A DNA stretch of 43,038 bases, taken from the NCBI GenBank assembly GCA_028282405.1, contig JANQIA010000381.1, positions 1-43,038 on the forward strand, read 5' to 3'. Below are positions 17,639-27,292 of the stretch, piece after piece; within the stretch, counting starts at the first letter, position 1, and every line of letters starts with the position of its first letter. The DNA comes from Rhodovibrionaceae bacterium (GTDB lineage Bacteria; Pseudomonadota; Alphaproteobacteria; Kiloniellales; DSM-21159). A model generated the notes under the pieces. That model worked only from the letters and a program-made list of their open reading frames with translations, was not told the origin of the DNA and did not search any database. A program made the translations under genes and the position numbers.

Positions 17639-18556
17639 TCAAGTCGGAAGCCCCGCATCCCAAGGCGCCTCGGGCGCAAAGCGGGCAGCAAGGAAATCGA
17701 TAAAGCTTCTTACCTTAAGGGGCAGATAACGGCCGGGCGCATAGAGCGCCGAAACCTGAAAGGCCGGCACCTCATAGCCCGGCAAGATAGGCTGCAGCCT
17801 GCCTGCCTTGAGGTCAGGGGCGACGATGAAGCTGGGCTGCAGCACAATGCCCATACCAGCCACCGCGGCCACGGCCAGGGCGTCACCGTTGTTGGCAATC
17901 AGCGGCCCGCGCGGCCGGATTGCGGTGCGCTTACCGTCCGGGCCCACCAGCGACCAAGTTTCGCCCTGGAAGCTATAGCTGTAGCAGAGGCAATCGTGCG
18001 CCAAGAGGTCGTCGGGCGTGCTCGGATGACCGCGGCGGGCGAGGTAGTCCGGGGCAGCGCAGACCACCATGCGGCAGGCGGCCAGGCGCCGGGCCACCAG
18101 GCTGCTGTCCTCCAGGATGCCGATGCGAATGGCGAGGTCGTAGCCCTCTTCGACCAAATCGACGCGGCGGTCGTTCAAGCTGAGCTCCACATCGACGGCA
18201 GGATGCGCCGCGCGATAATCGGCCAAGAGCGGCGCCAGATGGCGCACGCCGAACGACATGGGGGCGTTGACCCTGAGGCGCCCCCGTGCCTGGGCCGTCT
18301 CCTGCCCGGCCTCCCGCTGGGCCTCCTCCAGAAGGCCGAGGGCTTCGCGGGCGCGCTGCAGGTAGGCGCGCCCCGTGTCGGTTAGGGAAACGCGACGGGT
18401 GGTGCGCTGCAACAGCCGAACGCCGAGGTTTTCTTCCAACTGCTTTATCTGCTTGCTGACCGAGCCTTTCGACTGCCGGCTCCGCTCCGCCGCGACAGAG
18501 AAAGACCCGCTGTCGGCAACCAGCAGAAAGGTCTCCAGGCGCTTGAGACGATCCAA
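17639..18556 (-). CDS. LysR-family transcriptional regulator
   Basis: A 305-residue LTTR with an N-terminal winged helix-turn-helix (about 1-60: [20 protein letters not shown], then [20 protein letters not shown]) and a C-terminal periplasmic-binding-protein-like effector domain. I set the start at TTG 18556 ([10 protein letters not shown]), which has GGGAG 6 nt upstream. A TTG at 18580 would add seven residues and put a candidate operator inside the gene. It is divergent from doxX and the dioxygenase/cytochrome b561 pair, with 134 bp between starts, and is a likely regulator of that group. It belongs to the broad DsdC/AaeR-like class; the effector cannot be inferred. Confidence 0.92.
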   Translation of the reverse strand: MDRLKRLETFLLVADSGSFSVAAERSRQSKGSVSKQIKQLEENLGVRLLQRTTRRVSLTDTGRAYLQRAREALGLLEEAQREAGQETAQARGRLRVNAPMSFGVRHLAPLLADYRAAHPAVDVELSLNDRRVDLVEEGYDLAIRIGILEDSSLVARRLAACRMVVCAAPDYLARRGHPSTPDDLLAHDCLCYSYSFQGETWSLVGPDGKRTAIRPRGPLIANNGDALAVAAVAGMGIVLQPSFIVAPDLKAGRLQPILPGYEVPAFQVSALYAPGRYLPLKVRSFIDFLAARFAPEAPWDAGLPT

Positions 18557-18573
18557 ACTGACTCTCCCAATAG

Positions 18574-18588
18574 GAAACAATATGTTTC
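18574..18588. promoter_or_regulatory. Candidate LysR operator
   Basis: GAAACA-ATA-TGTTTC is a perfect 6-bp inverted repeat with a 3-bp spacer, 18 bp upstream of the TTG start of the LysR gene and about 100 bp upstream of doxX. LTTRs usually bind a dyad with T-N11-A character between divergent promoters, so autoregulation with control of doxX is plausible. AT-rich sequence follows it on the doxX side (18589-18612). Confidence 0.5.
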
Positions 18589-18690
18589 GATTATGCCATA
18601 TTTTTTCTCTTCAGGGAATTATCAAATCTCGGACAGACGCAAGGAACGATGCGCACCCGCGCAAACACCGATGACAAAAGGAGAGCTTCC

Positions 18691-19125
18691 ATGATCGATA
18701 CCCGCACCGCCCCCTACGGCGCCTTCGCCCTGCGCGCCGCCCTCGGCATCATGTTCATCGCCCATGGCCTCTTGAAGGTCGTGGTCTTTACGCCGGCCGG
18801 GACCGCTGCCTATTTCGCTTCGCTCGGCCTGCCCGAGATCTTCGCTTACCTCACCATCGTCGCCGAGATCGGCGGCGGCATTGCCATCCTGGCCGGCGTC
18901 TTCGGCCGCTGGGTGTCCCTCTCGCTGGTCCCGCTCCTGCTCGGCACCATCGTCTTCGCTCACGGCGACAAGGGCTGGCTGTTCAGCAACGAAGGTGGCG
19001 GCTGGGAGTACCCTGCCTTCCTGGCGGTGGCCGCCCTGGCCCATGGCCTGATCGGCGACGGCGCCTTCGCCCTGCAGAACCGCCTCGCCAAGACCTTCAA
19101 GATCAAGGCTTTGGCAACCGCCTGA
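18691..19125 (+). CDS. DoxX family membrane protein
   Basis: A small integral membrane protein of 144 residues with four hydrophobic segments. The first (ALRAALGIMFIAHGLLKVVV) and the last (PAFLAVAALAHGLIGDGAFAL) fit the DoxX/DoxD-like fold; members are linked to quinone-coupled oxidation or redox stress. ATG 18691 has AAAGGAGA immediately upstream at good spacing; an upstream in-frame ATG at 18649 lacks a comparable site. It is the first gene divergent from a LysR regulator and is followed by a probable terminator, so it is likely monocistronic. Confidence 0.9.
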   Translation: MIDTRTAPYGAFALRAALGIMFIAHGLLKVVVFTPAGTAAYFASLGLPEIFAYLTIVAEIGGGIAILAGVFGRWVSLSLVPLLLGTIVFAHGDKGWLFSNEGGGWEYPAFLAVAALAHGLIGDGAFALQNRLAKTFKIKALATA

Positions 19126-19153
19126 CCCCCCAACCACCCCACCCGACCACGAA

Positions 19154-19194
19154 GGGCCCCGCGTCGCATGTCAGACGCGGGCCTCTGCTTTTGT
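19154..19194 (+). terminator. Rho-independent terminator after doxX
   Basis: GGGCCC(C)GCGTC (19154-19165) pairs with GACGCGGGCC (19173-19182) with a single bulged C, leaving a short loop. A T-rich tail (TCTGCTTTTG) follows. It is 29 bp after the doxX stop codon. Confidence 0.75.
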
Positions 19195-19244
19195 CACAGA
19201 AGCGTGAGCGCCACCGACTTGGAAGTGCCGCGAACAGCCTTCAC

Positions 19245-19949
19245 ATGCTTGCCATGACGCAAAGCGACACACCTGCCCGCCTAACGGACTACCGAGAATC
19301 GCTCTCGCGCCGCCGGCTGATCGGTGGTGCTGCGCTCCTGCCGTTCGCGGGCAGCCTGACTCTGCCGTTCGACGCGCTGGCCGCTCTCGCCGCCACGGCG
19401 CAGCAACCGCTCGGTCCCTTCTATCCGACCGCCTTTCCGCGAGAGCAGGACAACGACCTGACCTTGGCGCCCGGGGCAAGCGGGCGGGCCGAAGGCACCG
19501 TCATCCACCTGTCGGGACGCGTCTTCGATGTGGAGGGGCAGCCTCTCCGCGGCGCCGTGGTGCAAATCTGGCAGACCGACAAGGGCGGGCGCTACCGCCA
19601 TCCCAATGCCCGCGGCGCCGAGCTGCTCGATCCGAACTTCCAGGGCTTCGGCTGGACGCGGACGGATGACGACGGCCAATACAGCTTCGTCACCGTAAAG
19701 CCCGCCGCCTACCCCGGCCGTACGCCGCACATACACTTTGTCGCCGGCTTCCCGGGCGGTACACCGCTGGTGACGCAGATGTACTTCCCGGACGAGCCGC
19801 TCAACCGCCGCGACGGCTTGTTGAACTCGGTGCGCGACCCGGCGCTGCGCGCCGCCCTCATCGCCGAGGTCGAGGACGGCAGCGACATCGAGCCAGGCGC
19901 CCTTCGCGCCGGCTTCGATATCGTCCTCCCCGGCCGGGCGCCCGCGTGA
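19245..19949 (+). CDS. Tat-exported intradiol ring-cleavage dioxygenase family protein
   Basis: A protocatechuate-3,4-dioxygenase-like protein of 234 residues. The non-haem Fe(III) ligand set is complete: Y117 (GRYRHP), Y156 and H162/H164 (YPGRTPHIHF). The first 50 residues contain a twin-arginine-type signal (SRRRLIGGAALLPFAG), so a periplasmic location is predicted, as for other secreted intradiol dioxygenases that are not in the cytoplasmic beta-ketoadipate pathway. QQPLGPFYPTAFPREQDNDL is the usual start of the mature family domain. The start is uncertain: ATG 19245 and ATG 19254 are both possible with weak ribosome sites. The stop codon overlaps the GTG start of the cytochrome b561 gene in a 4-nt coupling signal. 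Confidence 0.87.
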   Translation: MLAMTQSDTPARLTDYRESLSRRRLIGGAALLPFAGSLTLPFDALAALAATAQQPLGPFYPTAFPREQDNDLTLAPGASGRAEGTVIHLSGRVFDVEGQPLRGAVVQIWQTDKGGRYRHPNARGAELLDPNFQGFGWTRTDDDGQYSFVTVKPAAYPGRTPHIHFVAGFPGGTPLVTQMYFPDEPLNRRDGLLNSVRDPALRAALIAEVEDGSDIEPGALRAGFDIVLPGRAPA

Positions 19950-20517
19950 GCGTCGCCGTGAGCCTGCGCAACAGTCAGGAGAGCTGGGGCTGGCTTGCCA
20001 TGGCGCTGCACTGGGCCATGGCGGCGCTGATCCTGGCCGCCTGGCCGATCGGCTTTGCCATGACGCGCTGGTTCGAGAGCAACTTGATGCAAAAGTTCGA
20101 GCTTTACCAGCTCCACAAGTCGCTGGGCTTCTGCATTCTCACGTTGGCGCTACTGCGCCTGCTCTGGCGCCTGGTCAACACAGCACCGGAACTGCCCGAG
20201 ACCCTCGCCGGCTGGGAGAAACGCCTGGCGCACGCAACCCACTGGGGGCTCTACGCCTTCTTCATCCTGCTGCCGCTGACCGGGTGGCTGATGGTCTCCA
20301 GCTCACCCATTCAGGTGCCGACCGAGATCTTCGGGCTGGTGCCCGTGCCCCATCTCACCGGCCCGGACGAAGCGCTGTTCGAGGTGACGCAGACCACCCA
20401 TCAATGGCTCGCCTGGTGCTTCGGCGTGCTCCTGGTGCTGCACATTGCAGCGGCCCTGAAGCACCACCTGGTGCTCAAGGACCAGGTGTTGCGGCGGATG
20501 CTGCCCCTTGGAGCGAG

Positions 20518-20533
<16 letters not shown>
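19946..20533 (+). CDS. Cytochrome b561 (di-haem, bacterial CybB type)
   Basis: A four-TM b-type cytochrome of 195 residues. Candidate haem-ligand histidines lie in the membrane segments: H22 (MALHWAMA), H57 (QLHKSLGF), H99 (ATHWGLY) and H166 (VLHIAAA). CybB-type proteins move electrons between quinol and periplasmic acceptors such as superoxide. GTG 19946 overlaps the preceding stop (GTGA), so translation is probably coupled to the dioxygenase. The pairing suggests that the cytochrome supplies or removes electrons for periplasmic redox chemistry, though a simple intradiol enzyme would not need it. The 3' end overlaps the convergent nucleotide-sugar dehydrogenase by 16 bp. Confidence 0.92.
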
Positions 20534-21807
<1,274 letters not shown>

Positions 21808-21874
21808 CTGCGTTCCTTGTCTTTCTTTGGGCCCGCAGTCGCCCGGGACCCCAGGCGATTAAGGGCACACCCGC

Positions 21875-22486
21875 TTAAGCAACCGTCAATTCCGCGTTGC
21901 GCGCGACCTCGCCAAGCCAGGCGTAGAGGGCGAGCAGCGGCCCCCCGCCCGTCTTCGTCGCATGGACCCGCCAGGGGGCATGGTGAATGACATGCCCGCC
22001 ATCCAAGTCGCGCCAGTCCTCCCCCGCACGCCACCAGGATGCCGGCGTCAGGGGCAGATAGATCTCCTCGGCCGGATGGTTGTGCTCGGGGTAATGGCGG
22101 TCCGGCCCAATCAACAGCAGGCCGATGCGCAGCCCTTCGTGCGCCAAAGGCGCCACCTCGCCGACGAACTCGGTGAAGGCGTAGCCGGAGAGGTAGTCCT
22201 GGTCGAGCGTCGTCAGGTAGTTCGGGTTCTGCCGCCAATGAAAGCCCGGCGCAGCCTGGCGCAGTGCGGCCATCAGGCTCGCCGGGGCGCTTTCGTCGGC
22301 GATCGTTAGGGCTTCTTCCCAATAGCGCAGCGCCGGCAGCCGGCTCGGCTCCGGCGCCGAGCCGGGACGCGCTTGCTCCAGCAGCGCCAGGGCGCTCTCA
22401 AGCGCGTCGGCCCCCTCGCAGCCGGCCGTAATCTTGATGCGGAAAAACGCCGCGACGGCCTCGGTCACAGGCGCGGGCCCGTTCAC
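21875..22486 (-). CDS. Cupin-type DMSP lyase-like protein (DddQ/DddL family)
   Basis: A 203-residue protein with a C-terminal cupin (about 100-192) after a helical N-terminus. The core reads HYPEHNHPAEEIY. From memory of the DddQ literature (RlDddQ Y120, H123, H125, E129, Y131, H163), every position has a counterpart at matching spacing: Y132, H135, H137, E141, Y143 and H175 (32 residues after Y143). These residues bind the metal and deprotonate dimethylsulfoniopropionate, which is split into acrylate and dimethylsulfide. Many alphaproteobacterial relatives carry the same annotation without tested activity, so the substrate is not certain. It lies 24 bp after mclA on the same strand and is probably co-transcribed with it. 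No signal peptide seen. Confidence 0.78.
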   Translation of the reverse strand: MNGPAPVTEAVAAFFRIKITAGCEGADALESALALLEQARPGSAPEPSRLPALRYWEEALTIADESAPASLMAALRQAAPGFHWRQNPNYLTTLDQDYLSGYAFTEFVGEVAPLAHEGLRIGLLLIGPDRHYPEHNHPAEEIYLPLTPASWWRAGEDWRDLDGGHVIHHAPWRVHATKTGGGPLLALYAWLGEVARNAELTVA

Positions 22487-22510
22487 GGAAGCCTCCGGCC
22501 GTCTGGGTCG

Positions 22511-23494
22511 TCAGGCGCTTTCGGCGATCATCTTGGCCTTTTGCACCAGCACCTCGGCCTGCTTGATCGAGGCGATATCGATCAGCCGGCCGTCCAGCGC
22601 AACCGCGCCCTTGCCTTCGCGCTGGGCCTCTTCCATGGCTTCCAGAATGCGCTTGGCCTTGTCGATCTCCGCCTCGGAGGGGCTGTTGATCTCGTTGGCC
22701 AAGTCGATCTGGCTGGGGTGGATGGCCCACTTGCCCTCGCAGCCCAGAACGGCGGCGCGGTAGGCCTGAGCCTTGTAGCCATCGGGGTCGGAGAAGTCGC
22801 CGAACGGCCCATCGATCGGCCGCAGACCATTGGCGCGCGCGGCCACCACCATACGGGCAATGGCGTAGTGCCACATGTCGCCCCAATGGAACTGGCGCTC
22901 GCCGCCGTCTGCGGGCGGGTCGGTCAGCACGCCGTAGAGCGGGTTCGGGCCGCCGATCACCGTGGTGCGCGCCTTGGTGGAGGCGGCGTAGTCGGCCACG
23001 CCGAAGTGCAGCGACTCGTTGCGCGGGCTGGCGCCGGCGATCTCGTCGACATTGGCCATGCCAAGCGCCGTTTCGATGATCATCTCGAAGCCGATCTTCT
23101 TTTCGCGGCCCACCGCGTCCTCGACCTGGGTGACCAGCATGTCGACGGCATAGACGTCGGCGGCGGTGCCGACCTTCGGGATCATGATGAGATCGAGGCG
23201 CTCACCGGCCTGCTCGAGAATATCGACGACGTCGCGGTACATGTAGTGGGTGTCGAGGCCGTTGATGCGCACGGACATGGTGCGCGTGCCCCAGTCGAGC
23301 TCTTGCAGCGCTTTGATGATGTTCTTGCGCGCCTGCACCTTGTCGTCGGGCGCCACCGCGTCTTCGAGGTCGAGGAAGATCACGTCAGCCGACGATTCCG
23401 CCGCCTTCTCCAAGAAGCGATAGTTGCTGCCGGGCACGGCCAGTTCGCTGCGGTTGAGGCGCGCGCGCGCCTGCTCGACAATCGTGAAGCTCAT
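22511..23494 (-). CDS. mclA: L-malyl-CoA/beta-methylmalyl-CoA lyase
   Basis: This reversible aldolase of the HpcH/CitE superfamily cleaves L-malyl-CoA to acetyl-CoA and glyoxylate, and in related enzymes beta-methylmalyl-CoA to propionyl-CoA and glyoxylate. It serves the serine cycle and the ethylmalonyl-CoA pathway. The 327 residues carry ADVIFLDLEDAVAPDDK, MSVRINGLDTHYMYRDVVD, FEMIIETALGMANV (metal-binding Glu), FGVADYAAS (metal-binding Asp) and the C-terminal lid IDGPFGDFSDPDGY with GKWAIHPSQIDLANE. The wording matches MclA/Mcl1 proteins much more closely than generic citrate lyase beta subunits. The downstream cupin gene may share its transcript. No other ethylmalonyl-CoA pathway gene is in the window. 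Confidence 0.93.
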   Translation of the reverse strand: MSFTIVEQARARLNRSELAVPGSNYRFLEKAAESSADVIFLDLEDAVAPDDKVQARKNIIKALQELDWGTRTMSVRINGLDTHYMYRDVVDILEQAGERLDLIMIPKVGTAADVYAVDMLVTQVEDAVGREKKIGFEMIIETALGMANVDEIAGASPRNESLHFGVADYAASTKARTTVIGGPNPLYGVLTDPPADGGERQFHWGDMWHYAIARMVVAARANGLRPIDGPFGDFSDPDGYKAQAYRAAVLGCEGKWAIHPSQIDLANEINSPSEAEIDKAKRILEAMEEAQREGKGAVALDGRLIDIASIKQAEVLVQKAKMIAESA

Positions 23495-23580
23495 GGGAGT
23501 GACGTCCTTCGTCTGATGGCGGATACCGGGGCGCTCGGCGCGAGTCCGGCCAGGGTCTTAGCGGCTTGCCCTAGGGCAAA

Positions 23581-24558
23581 TCAAGGCTTGATGCCGTCCG
23601 CGCGGCATTGCGCCGGGTCCGCTTGCTCCTCCTCCGGCTCGTCCCGCGACGTCGCCGATAGAGGGTGGTGCTCGTCGACCAGGCGACGCAGGCGTTCATT
23701 GAGCACGTGGGTATAGATCTGGGTCGTCGAGATATCGGCGTGGCCCAGCATCTGCTGCACGGCGCGCAGGTCGGCGCCGTTGGCCAGCAGATGGCTGGCA
23801 AAAGCGTGCCGCAGCACATGCGGCGAAACCCGCTGCGGGGCCAGGCCCGCCGCGACCGCCAGCTCTTTCAGCAGTTGACCGACCCGGTGCCGGGTCAGGT
23901 GACCGCCCTGCCCGCGCGACGGGAAGAGCCAGTTTTGCTCCTCGACGTGCCCGTCGCGGCGGCGCAGAAAGACGCCGCGCACCGCAAGATAGGCTTCCAG
24001 GGCCGCGCGCGCAGCGCTGTTGAGAGGGACCAGGCGTTCCTTGCCCCCCTTTCCGGTGACCAAAATGACTCGCGGGTCGCGCTGCACGGCACCCAACTTC
24101 AAGGTCACAAGCTCGGTAACCCGGAGGCCGCTGGCGTATAGCAGCTCCAGGAGGGCGACCAGGCGGAGGCCTTCCGGCCCGGGCCGTTGCCGCGCGGCCG
24201 CCAACAGGCGATCGACCTCTTCCACCTCGAGCAGTTTCGGAAGGTCGCGACCGCGACGCGGACTATCCAGGTCCGCCGAGGGATCGTCCTCTCGCAGGCC
24301 CTCGCTGTAGAGAAAGCGGAAAAACTGCCTGAGCGCGGACAGGCGGCGCGCCGAACTGCGTGGCGCATAGCCTTGATCGGTAAGAAACGCCAGGTAGTCG
24401 CGCAGGTCTTCGGTCGTCGCCGCGCCGATATCGATGCCTCTGGGCGTGAGAAAGCCGGAGACACTGTCGAGGTCGCGGCGGTAAGCCGCCAGAGTGTTGT
24501 CGGCAGCACCGCGCTCCGCCGCCATCATCTCCAAGAACCGCTCGACCAGGAAGGTCAC
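23581..24558 (-). CDS. xerD: Site-specific tyrosine recombinase XerD
   Basis: One of the paired recombinases that resolve chromosome dimers at dif under FtsK control. The 325 residues have a SAM-like N-terminal DNA-binding domain (about 1-85) and a catalytic domain with the full set R146 (SGLRVTE), K170 (TGKGGKER), H247 and R250 (HVLRHAFASHLL), H273 (LGHADIS) and the nucleophile Y282 (TQIYTH). The start is GTG 24558, 6 nt after the stop of the preceding exported-protein gene. The position upstream of and divergent from aroK-aroB is a recurrent alphaproteobacterial arrangement, which supports the housekeeping assignment over a mobile integrase. A short acidic tail after residue 300 is unusual but not disruptive. 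Confidence 0.94.
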   Translation of the reverse strand: MTFLVERFLEMMAAERGAADNTLAAYRRDLDSVSGFLTPRGIDIGAATTEDLRDYLAFLTDQGYAPRSSARRLSALRQFFRFLYSEGLREDDPSADLDSPRRGRDLPKLLEVEEVDRLLAAARQRPGPEGLRLVALLELLYASGLRVTELVTLKLGAVQRDPRVILVTGKGGKERLVPLNSAARAALEAYLAVRGVFLRRRDGHVEEQNWLFPSRGQGGHLTRHRVGQLLKELAVAAGLAPQRVSPHVLRHAFASHLLANGADLRAVQQMLGHADISTTQIYTHVLNERLRRLVDEHHPLSATSRDEPEEEQADPAQCRADGIKP

Positions 24559-24564
24559 CGGCGC

Positions 24565-26403
24565 CTAGACCCCGCTCGCTACCAAAGCCTCGGCGGCCAG
24601 CATGCGCGCTTGCTGCGTGTAGCCGACCTGATGAAGCGCGGCGACGGAAAGCGCCAGCGCCGGTACGTCCAGGGTCGCGAGGTCCCGTGACCCGAATTCC
24701 CGCAGGATCAGGAGGAGCGTCTCGCCCGGCCGGCCGGCCAAGGCGGCCTGCTGGATTTCCTGACGCGGCCCTGGCGGCTGCAAGCCGAGGCTCGGGTCGT
24801 GAAAGGCATTGACGATGGACTCGACCAGAACGGCCCGCATTTCGCGAGAGTCAGGGGGCAGGCCTTGCGCCCAAGCGTTCGACATGGCCGGGTCGGCGCG
24901 CCCGCCGGTGAAGACCTGTAGATAGGGCCAAAGCGGCGTGACCAGACGTGCCGTCTCCTGCTGGTTGAGACGCCAAGCCTCCGCCTGAGTCGCTTCGCCG
25001 CCGAGATAGTAGGCGCGCGCCAGGGCCGGCGCAGCCCAAGACAGGCTCGGCGACGGCGCGATGGGATCCGCCTGCGCTTTGGCCGTACGCAGGCCGGCCA
25101 AGCCGGCGCCGTCGCTCGCCATCCGCTCGATGTAAGCCGTCAGAAGCTGCGCCCGCAGCAGAGGATAGTCTTGTCGCTTGGCCGCCTGATAGAGCAAGGC
25201 ATGGGTCAGCCAGGGTGCCAGATCGCCTCGCCCGGCTGCGGCGATCGGATCATCGAGATCGACCGGGTCGAAGATCGGCTGAACATAGAGAGCCGCGAGC
25301 TGCTCCGCAGGCAAAGCGCCCGTGCCGACGGCGCGCTCGGCGATCGGCACGCGTTCTTCCAAGGGGAGCGCGCCCAGCCGCGCAAACACCCCGTCCCAGC
25401 CCATAGGCGCCGCCGCGCGAAACGTCGGCGAAGGGGCAACGCCGAGCTTGGCCATGGTGGCGAGGTTCAGCGCGGAGAACGGAGGCTCCGTCGTCGGGAC
25501 GCCGACGCCCAGCAGGGCATTGATCAAGTCCGCGAAACCATCCTCGTCGGCGCCGCCCTCACGCAGCAGGTCGAGGCCGAGATGGGCCCGCGTGTCGTCA
25601 CCGGCCACGGCATCGCAAGCAATCTTCACGCGCTGCCAATAGGTTTCCTGCGGTGCGCGGGTCAGTGCGTTGACTGCAGGCCGGCACGCAGCGTCCCAGT
25701 TCCCAGCGAGCAGCAGACCGTCGACGCGAAGGCGTCGCAAGACCGCATCGTCTCGGCGTTCGGAAAAAAGCTCCAGAAGCGCATTGAGCCCCTCGATCTC
25801 ACCCATCGCATAGAGGCGCTCGGCGCGCAGGCGGAGCAGATCGCCGACATCGGCCGAAGGCGACATCGGCTCGGTCGAGGCCTGAAGCGGCAGCAGCGAG
25901 GGTGGCTCGGCCGAAGACAGCAACATCCGTCGCGCCAGCTCCCGCAGTGCCGGAGATTGGATGTCGCTTGGCAGGCTGCTCATCAGATCGGCCACGCGAT
26001 CCGCGGTGGTACCCGCCCAAAGATCGAGGCCAAGGCCGCCCTGCGCCGGTGTCAGCGGCCCCGTCGCGCCGCCACCTTGGCTGCCGAGCTTACGAACCTC
26101 GATGCCTTCGACGCTGGAGCGAGGCGCCGTCGTGCGCTCGGGCAGCACGACCGGAGACGGCGCGATATCGGCAGAGCGCTGCTCTTGCGGGAGCGCCGGT
26201 GCCAAGCTTCCGCTGCGAGCGCCGGCCCCGCCTGCCGCGGCGCTGTCGGTCGGTGTCGTCGCCGGAGCATCGAACTGGAACAGCTTGATCGGCCCGCTGC
26301 TCACGGCCCCCTGCGTCTGCGCCTCAGCTCGGGGCAAACTGGCGAAAAGGAGAAACAGCGGTGCCGCGGCCAGATAGGCGGCTCTATTGCGATAGCCGAT
26401 CAT
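24565..26403 (-). CDS. Large exported protein of unknown function
   Basis: A 612-residue protein that I do not recognise beyond similar proteins being found beside xerD/aroK in Rhodospirillales. An N-terminal signal peptide (hydrophobic 8-22, probable cleavage after AEA about residue 29) points to the periplasm or outside. Residues about 30-130 are low-complexity and rich in Pro, Ala, Ser and Thr. From about 135 onward the sequence is helix-rich with repeating Leu/Ala/Arg helices such as LLRLRAERLYAMGEIEGLNALLEL, which suggests a TPR-like alpha-solenoid. It overlaps the upstream small membrane protein gene by 20 bp and is followed 6 nt later by xerD, so the three are likely one transcript. 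Confidence 0.82.
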   Translation of the reverse strand: MIGYRNRAAYLAAAPLFLLFASLPRAEAQTQGAVSSGPIKLFQFDAPATTPTDSAAAGGAGARSGSLAPALPQEQRSADIAPSPVVLPERTTAPRSSVEGIEVRKLGSQGGGATGPLTPAQGGLGLDLWAGTTADRVADLMSSLPSDIQSPALRELARRMLLSSAEPPSLLPLQASTEPMSPSADVGDLLRLRAERLYAMGEIEGLNALLELFSERRDDAVLRRLRVDGLLLAGNWDAACRPAVNALTRAPQETYWQRVKIACDAVAGDDTRAHLGLDLLREGGADEDGFADLINALLGVGVPTTEPPFSALNLATMAKLGVAPSPTFRAAAPMGWDGVFARLGALPLEERVPIAERAVGTGALPAEQLAALYVQPIFDPVDLDDPIAAAGRGDLAPWLTHALLYQAAKRQDYPLLRAQLLTAYIERMASDGAGLAGLRTAKAQADPIAPSPSLSWAAPALARAYYLGGEATQAEAWRLNQQETARLVTPLWPYLQVFTGGRADPAMSNAWAQGLPPDSREMRAVLVESIVNAFHDPSLGLQPPGPRQEIQQAALAGRPGETLLLILREFGSRDLATLDVPALALSVAALHQVGYTQQARMLAAEALVASGV

Positions 26404-26524
26404 GGGGTATCACCTGTTCTACGGGAGTTCGGCTGATAGGTATCTCGACAATCATGCTGGCCAGCGCCCCGCCGACAAGCAGCAAGAGCAACAGCACAAG
26501 AAAGATACGGGTAAGAGAGCTCAT
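26384..26524 (-). CDS. Small single-pass membrane protein conserved near xerD/aroK
   Basis: A 46-residue protein starting at ATG 26524 with one hydrophobic helix (RIFLVLLLLLLVGGALASM) and a C-terminal tail TPVEQVIPHDRLSQ. The pattern PVEKVIPxDRF in a tiny membrane protein at this position is, as I recall, recurrent in alphaproteobacteria, which is the main reason to accept so short a gene. The frame is open a further 27 codons upstream, but those lack a natural signal-anchor start. Its 3' end overlaps the start of the exported-protein gene by 20 bp, so translational coupling is likely. Function unknown. Confidence 0.7.
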   Translation of the reverse strand: MSSLTRIFLVLLLLLLVGGALASMIVEIPISRTPVEQVIPHDRLSQ

Positions 26525-26692
26525 GGCCTCGAAACGGTTGTCCCAACCGAGCAGCGTCATGCCATCGAATAGCGAACGATCGCTAACGATCCGACAAGCT
26601 TGCATTAACGTGCGAGCCTTGGGATAGGTGGCGCGTATGGCAAAACTGCGGCGCTGGGGCTCGCCAGGCGCGGGTCGCGGGGCCTAAGCACG

Positions 26693-27292
26693 ATGACAAG
26701 GCTTAATCACTCCCATTCGCCCAGTGCGGACGAAGCACCTCGGGATGGCCATACCAGCCCACCGCCACGCTGTATTGTGCTGGTCGGCCTGATGGGGGCT
26801 GGCAAGAGCTGCATTGGCAAACGGCTGGCTGAGACCATCGGCTGGGACTTCGTCGATGCCGACAGCGAGATCGAGAAGGCGGCGGGCTGCTCGATCACCG
26901 ATATCTTCGAGCGGCACGGCGAAGCGGCCTTTCGCGATGGTGAACGCCGGGTCATTCAACGGCTGCTGGAACAGGGACCGTCGGTGATCGCGACCGGCGG
27001 CGGCGCATTCATGAACCCCGAGACGAGAGCTGCCATCCGCGCCAACGGCGTTTCGGTCTGGCTGCGCGCGGACCTGGAGGTCCTGCTGCGCCGCACAGGG
27101 CGGCGAGATCACCGGCCGCTGCTCAAAAAGGGCGATCCGCGTGAGACTCTCAGCCGCTTGATGGCGGAACGCTATCCCGTCTATGCCGAAGCCGACGTCG
27201 TGGTCGAGAGCGTCGAGCGCCCGGCCGAAGAGACCACGCGCCAGGTCGTCGAGGCCCTGCGCGCCCATGGAGTCGACATCGATGCCGGCTGA
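26693..27292 (+). CDS. aroK: Shikimate kinase
   Basis: This enzyme phosphorylates shikimate at the 3-hydroxyl using ATP. The 199 residues include a Walker A motif (GLMGAGKS, about 33-40), the shikimate-binding DADSEIE segment, the GGGAF loop (IATGGGAF) and the lid (RRTGRRDHRPLL). The N-terminus has about 25 extra polar residues before the P-loop strand, common in alphaproteobacterial AroK. The first gene of the aroK-aroB-corC run; it overlaps aroB by 11 bp. About 170 bp separate its start from the divergent small membrane protein gene. Confidence 0.96.
   Translation: MTRLNHSHSPSADEAPRDGHTSPPPRCIVLVGLMGAGKSCIGKRLAETIGWDFVDADSEIEKAAGCSITDIFERHGEAAFRDGERRVIQRLLEQGPSVIATGGGAFMNPETRAAIRANGVSVWLRADLEVLLRRTGRRDHRPLLKKGDPRETLSRLMAERYPVYAEADVVVESVERPAEETTRQVVEALRAHGVDIDAG

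Noticed and set aside
16141-17691. Longer N-terminus for DAHP synthase
   Set aside because: The added residues are basic/aromatic filler unlike the family; [10 protein letters not shown] at 17520 is the usual start.
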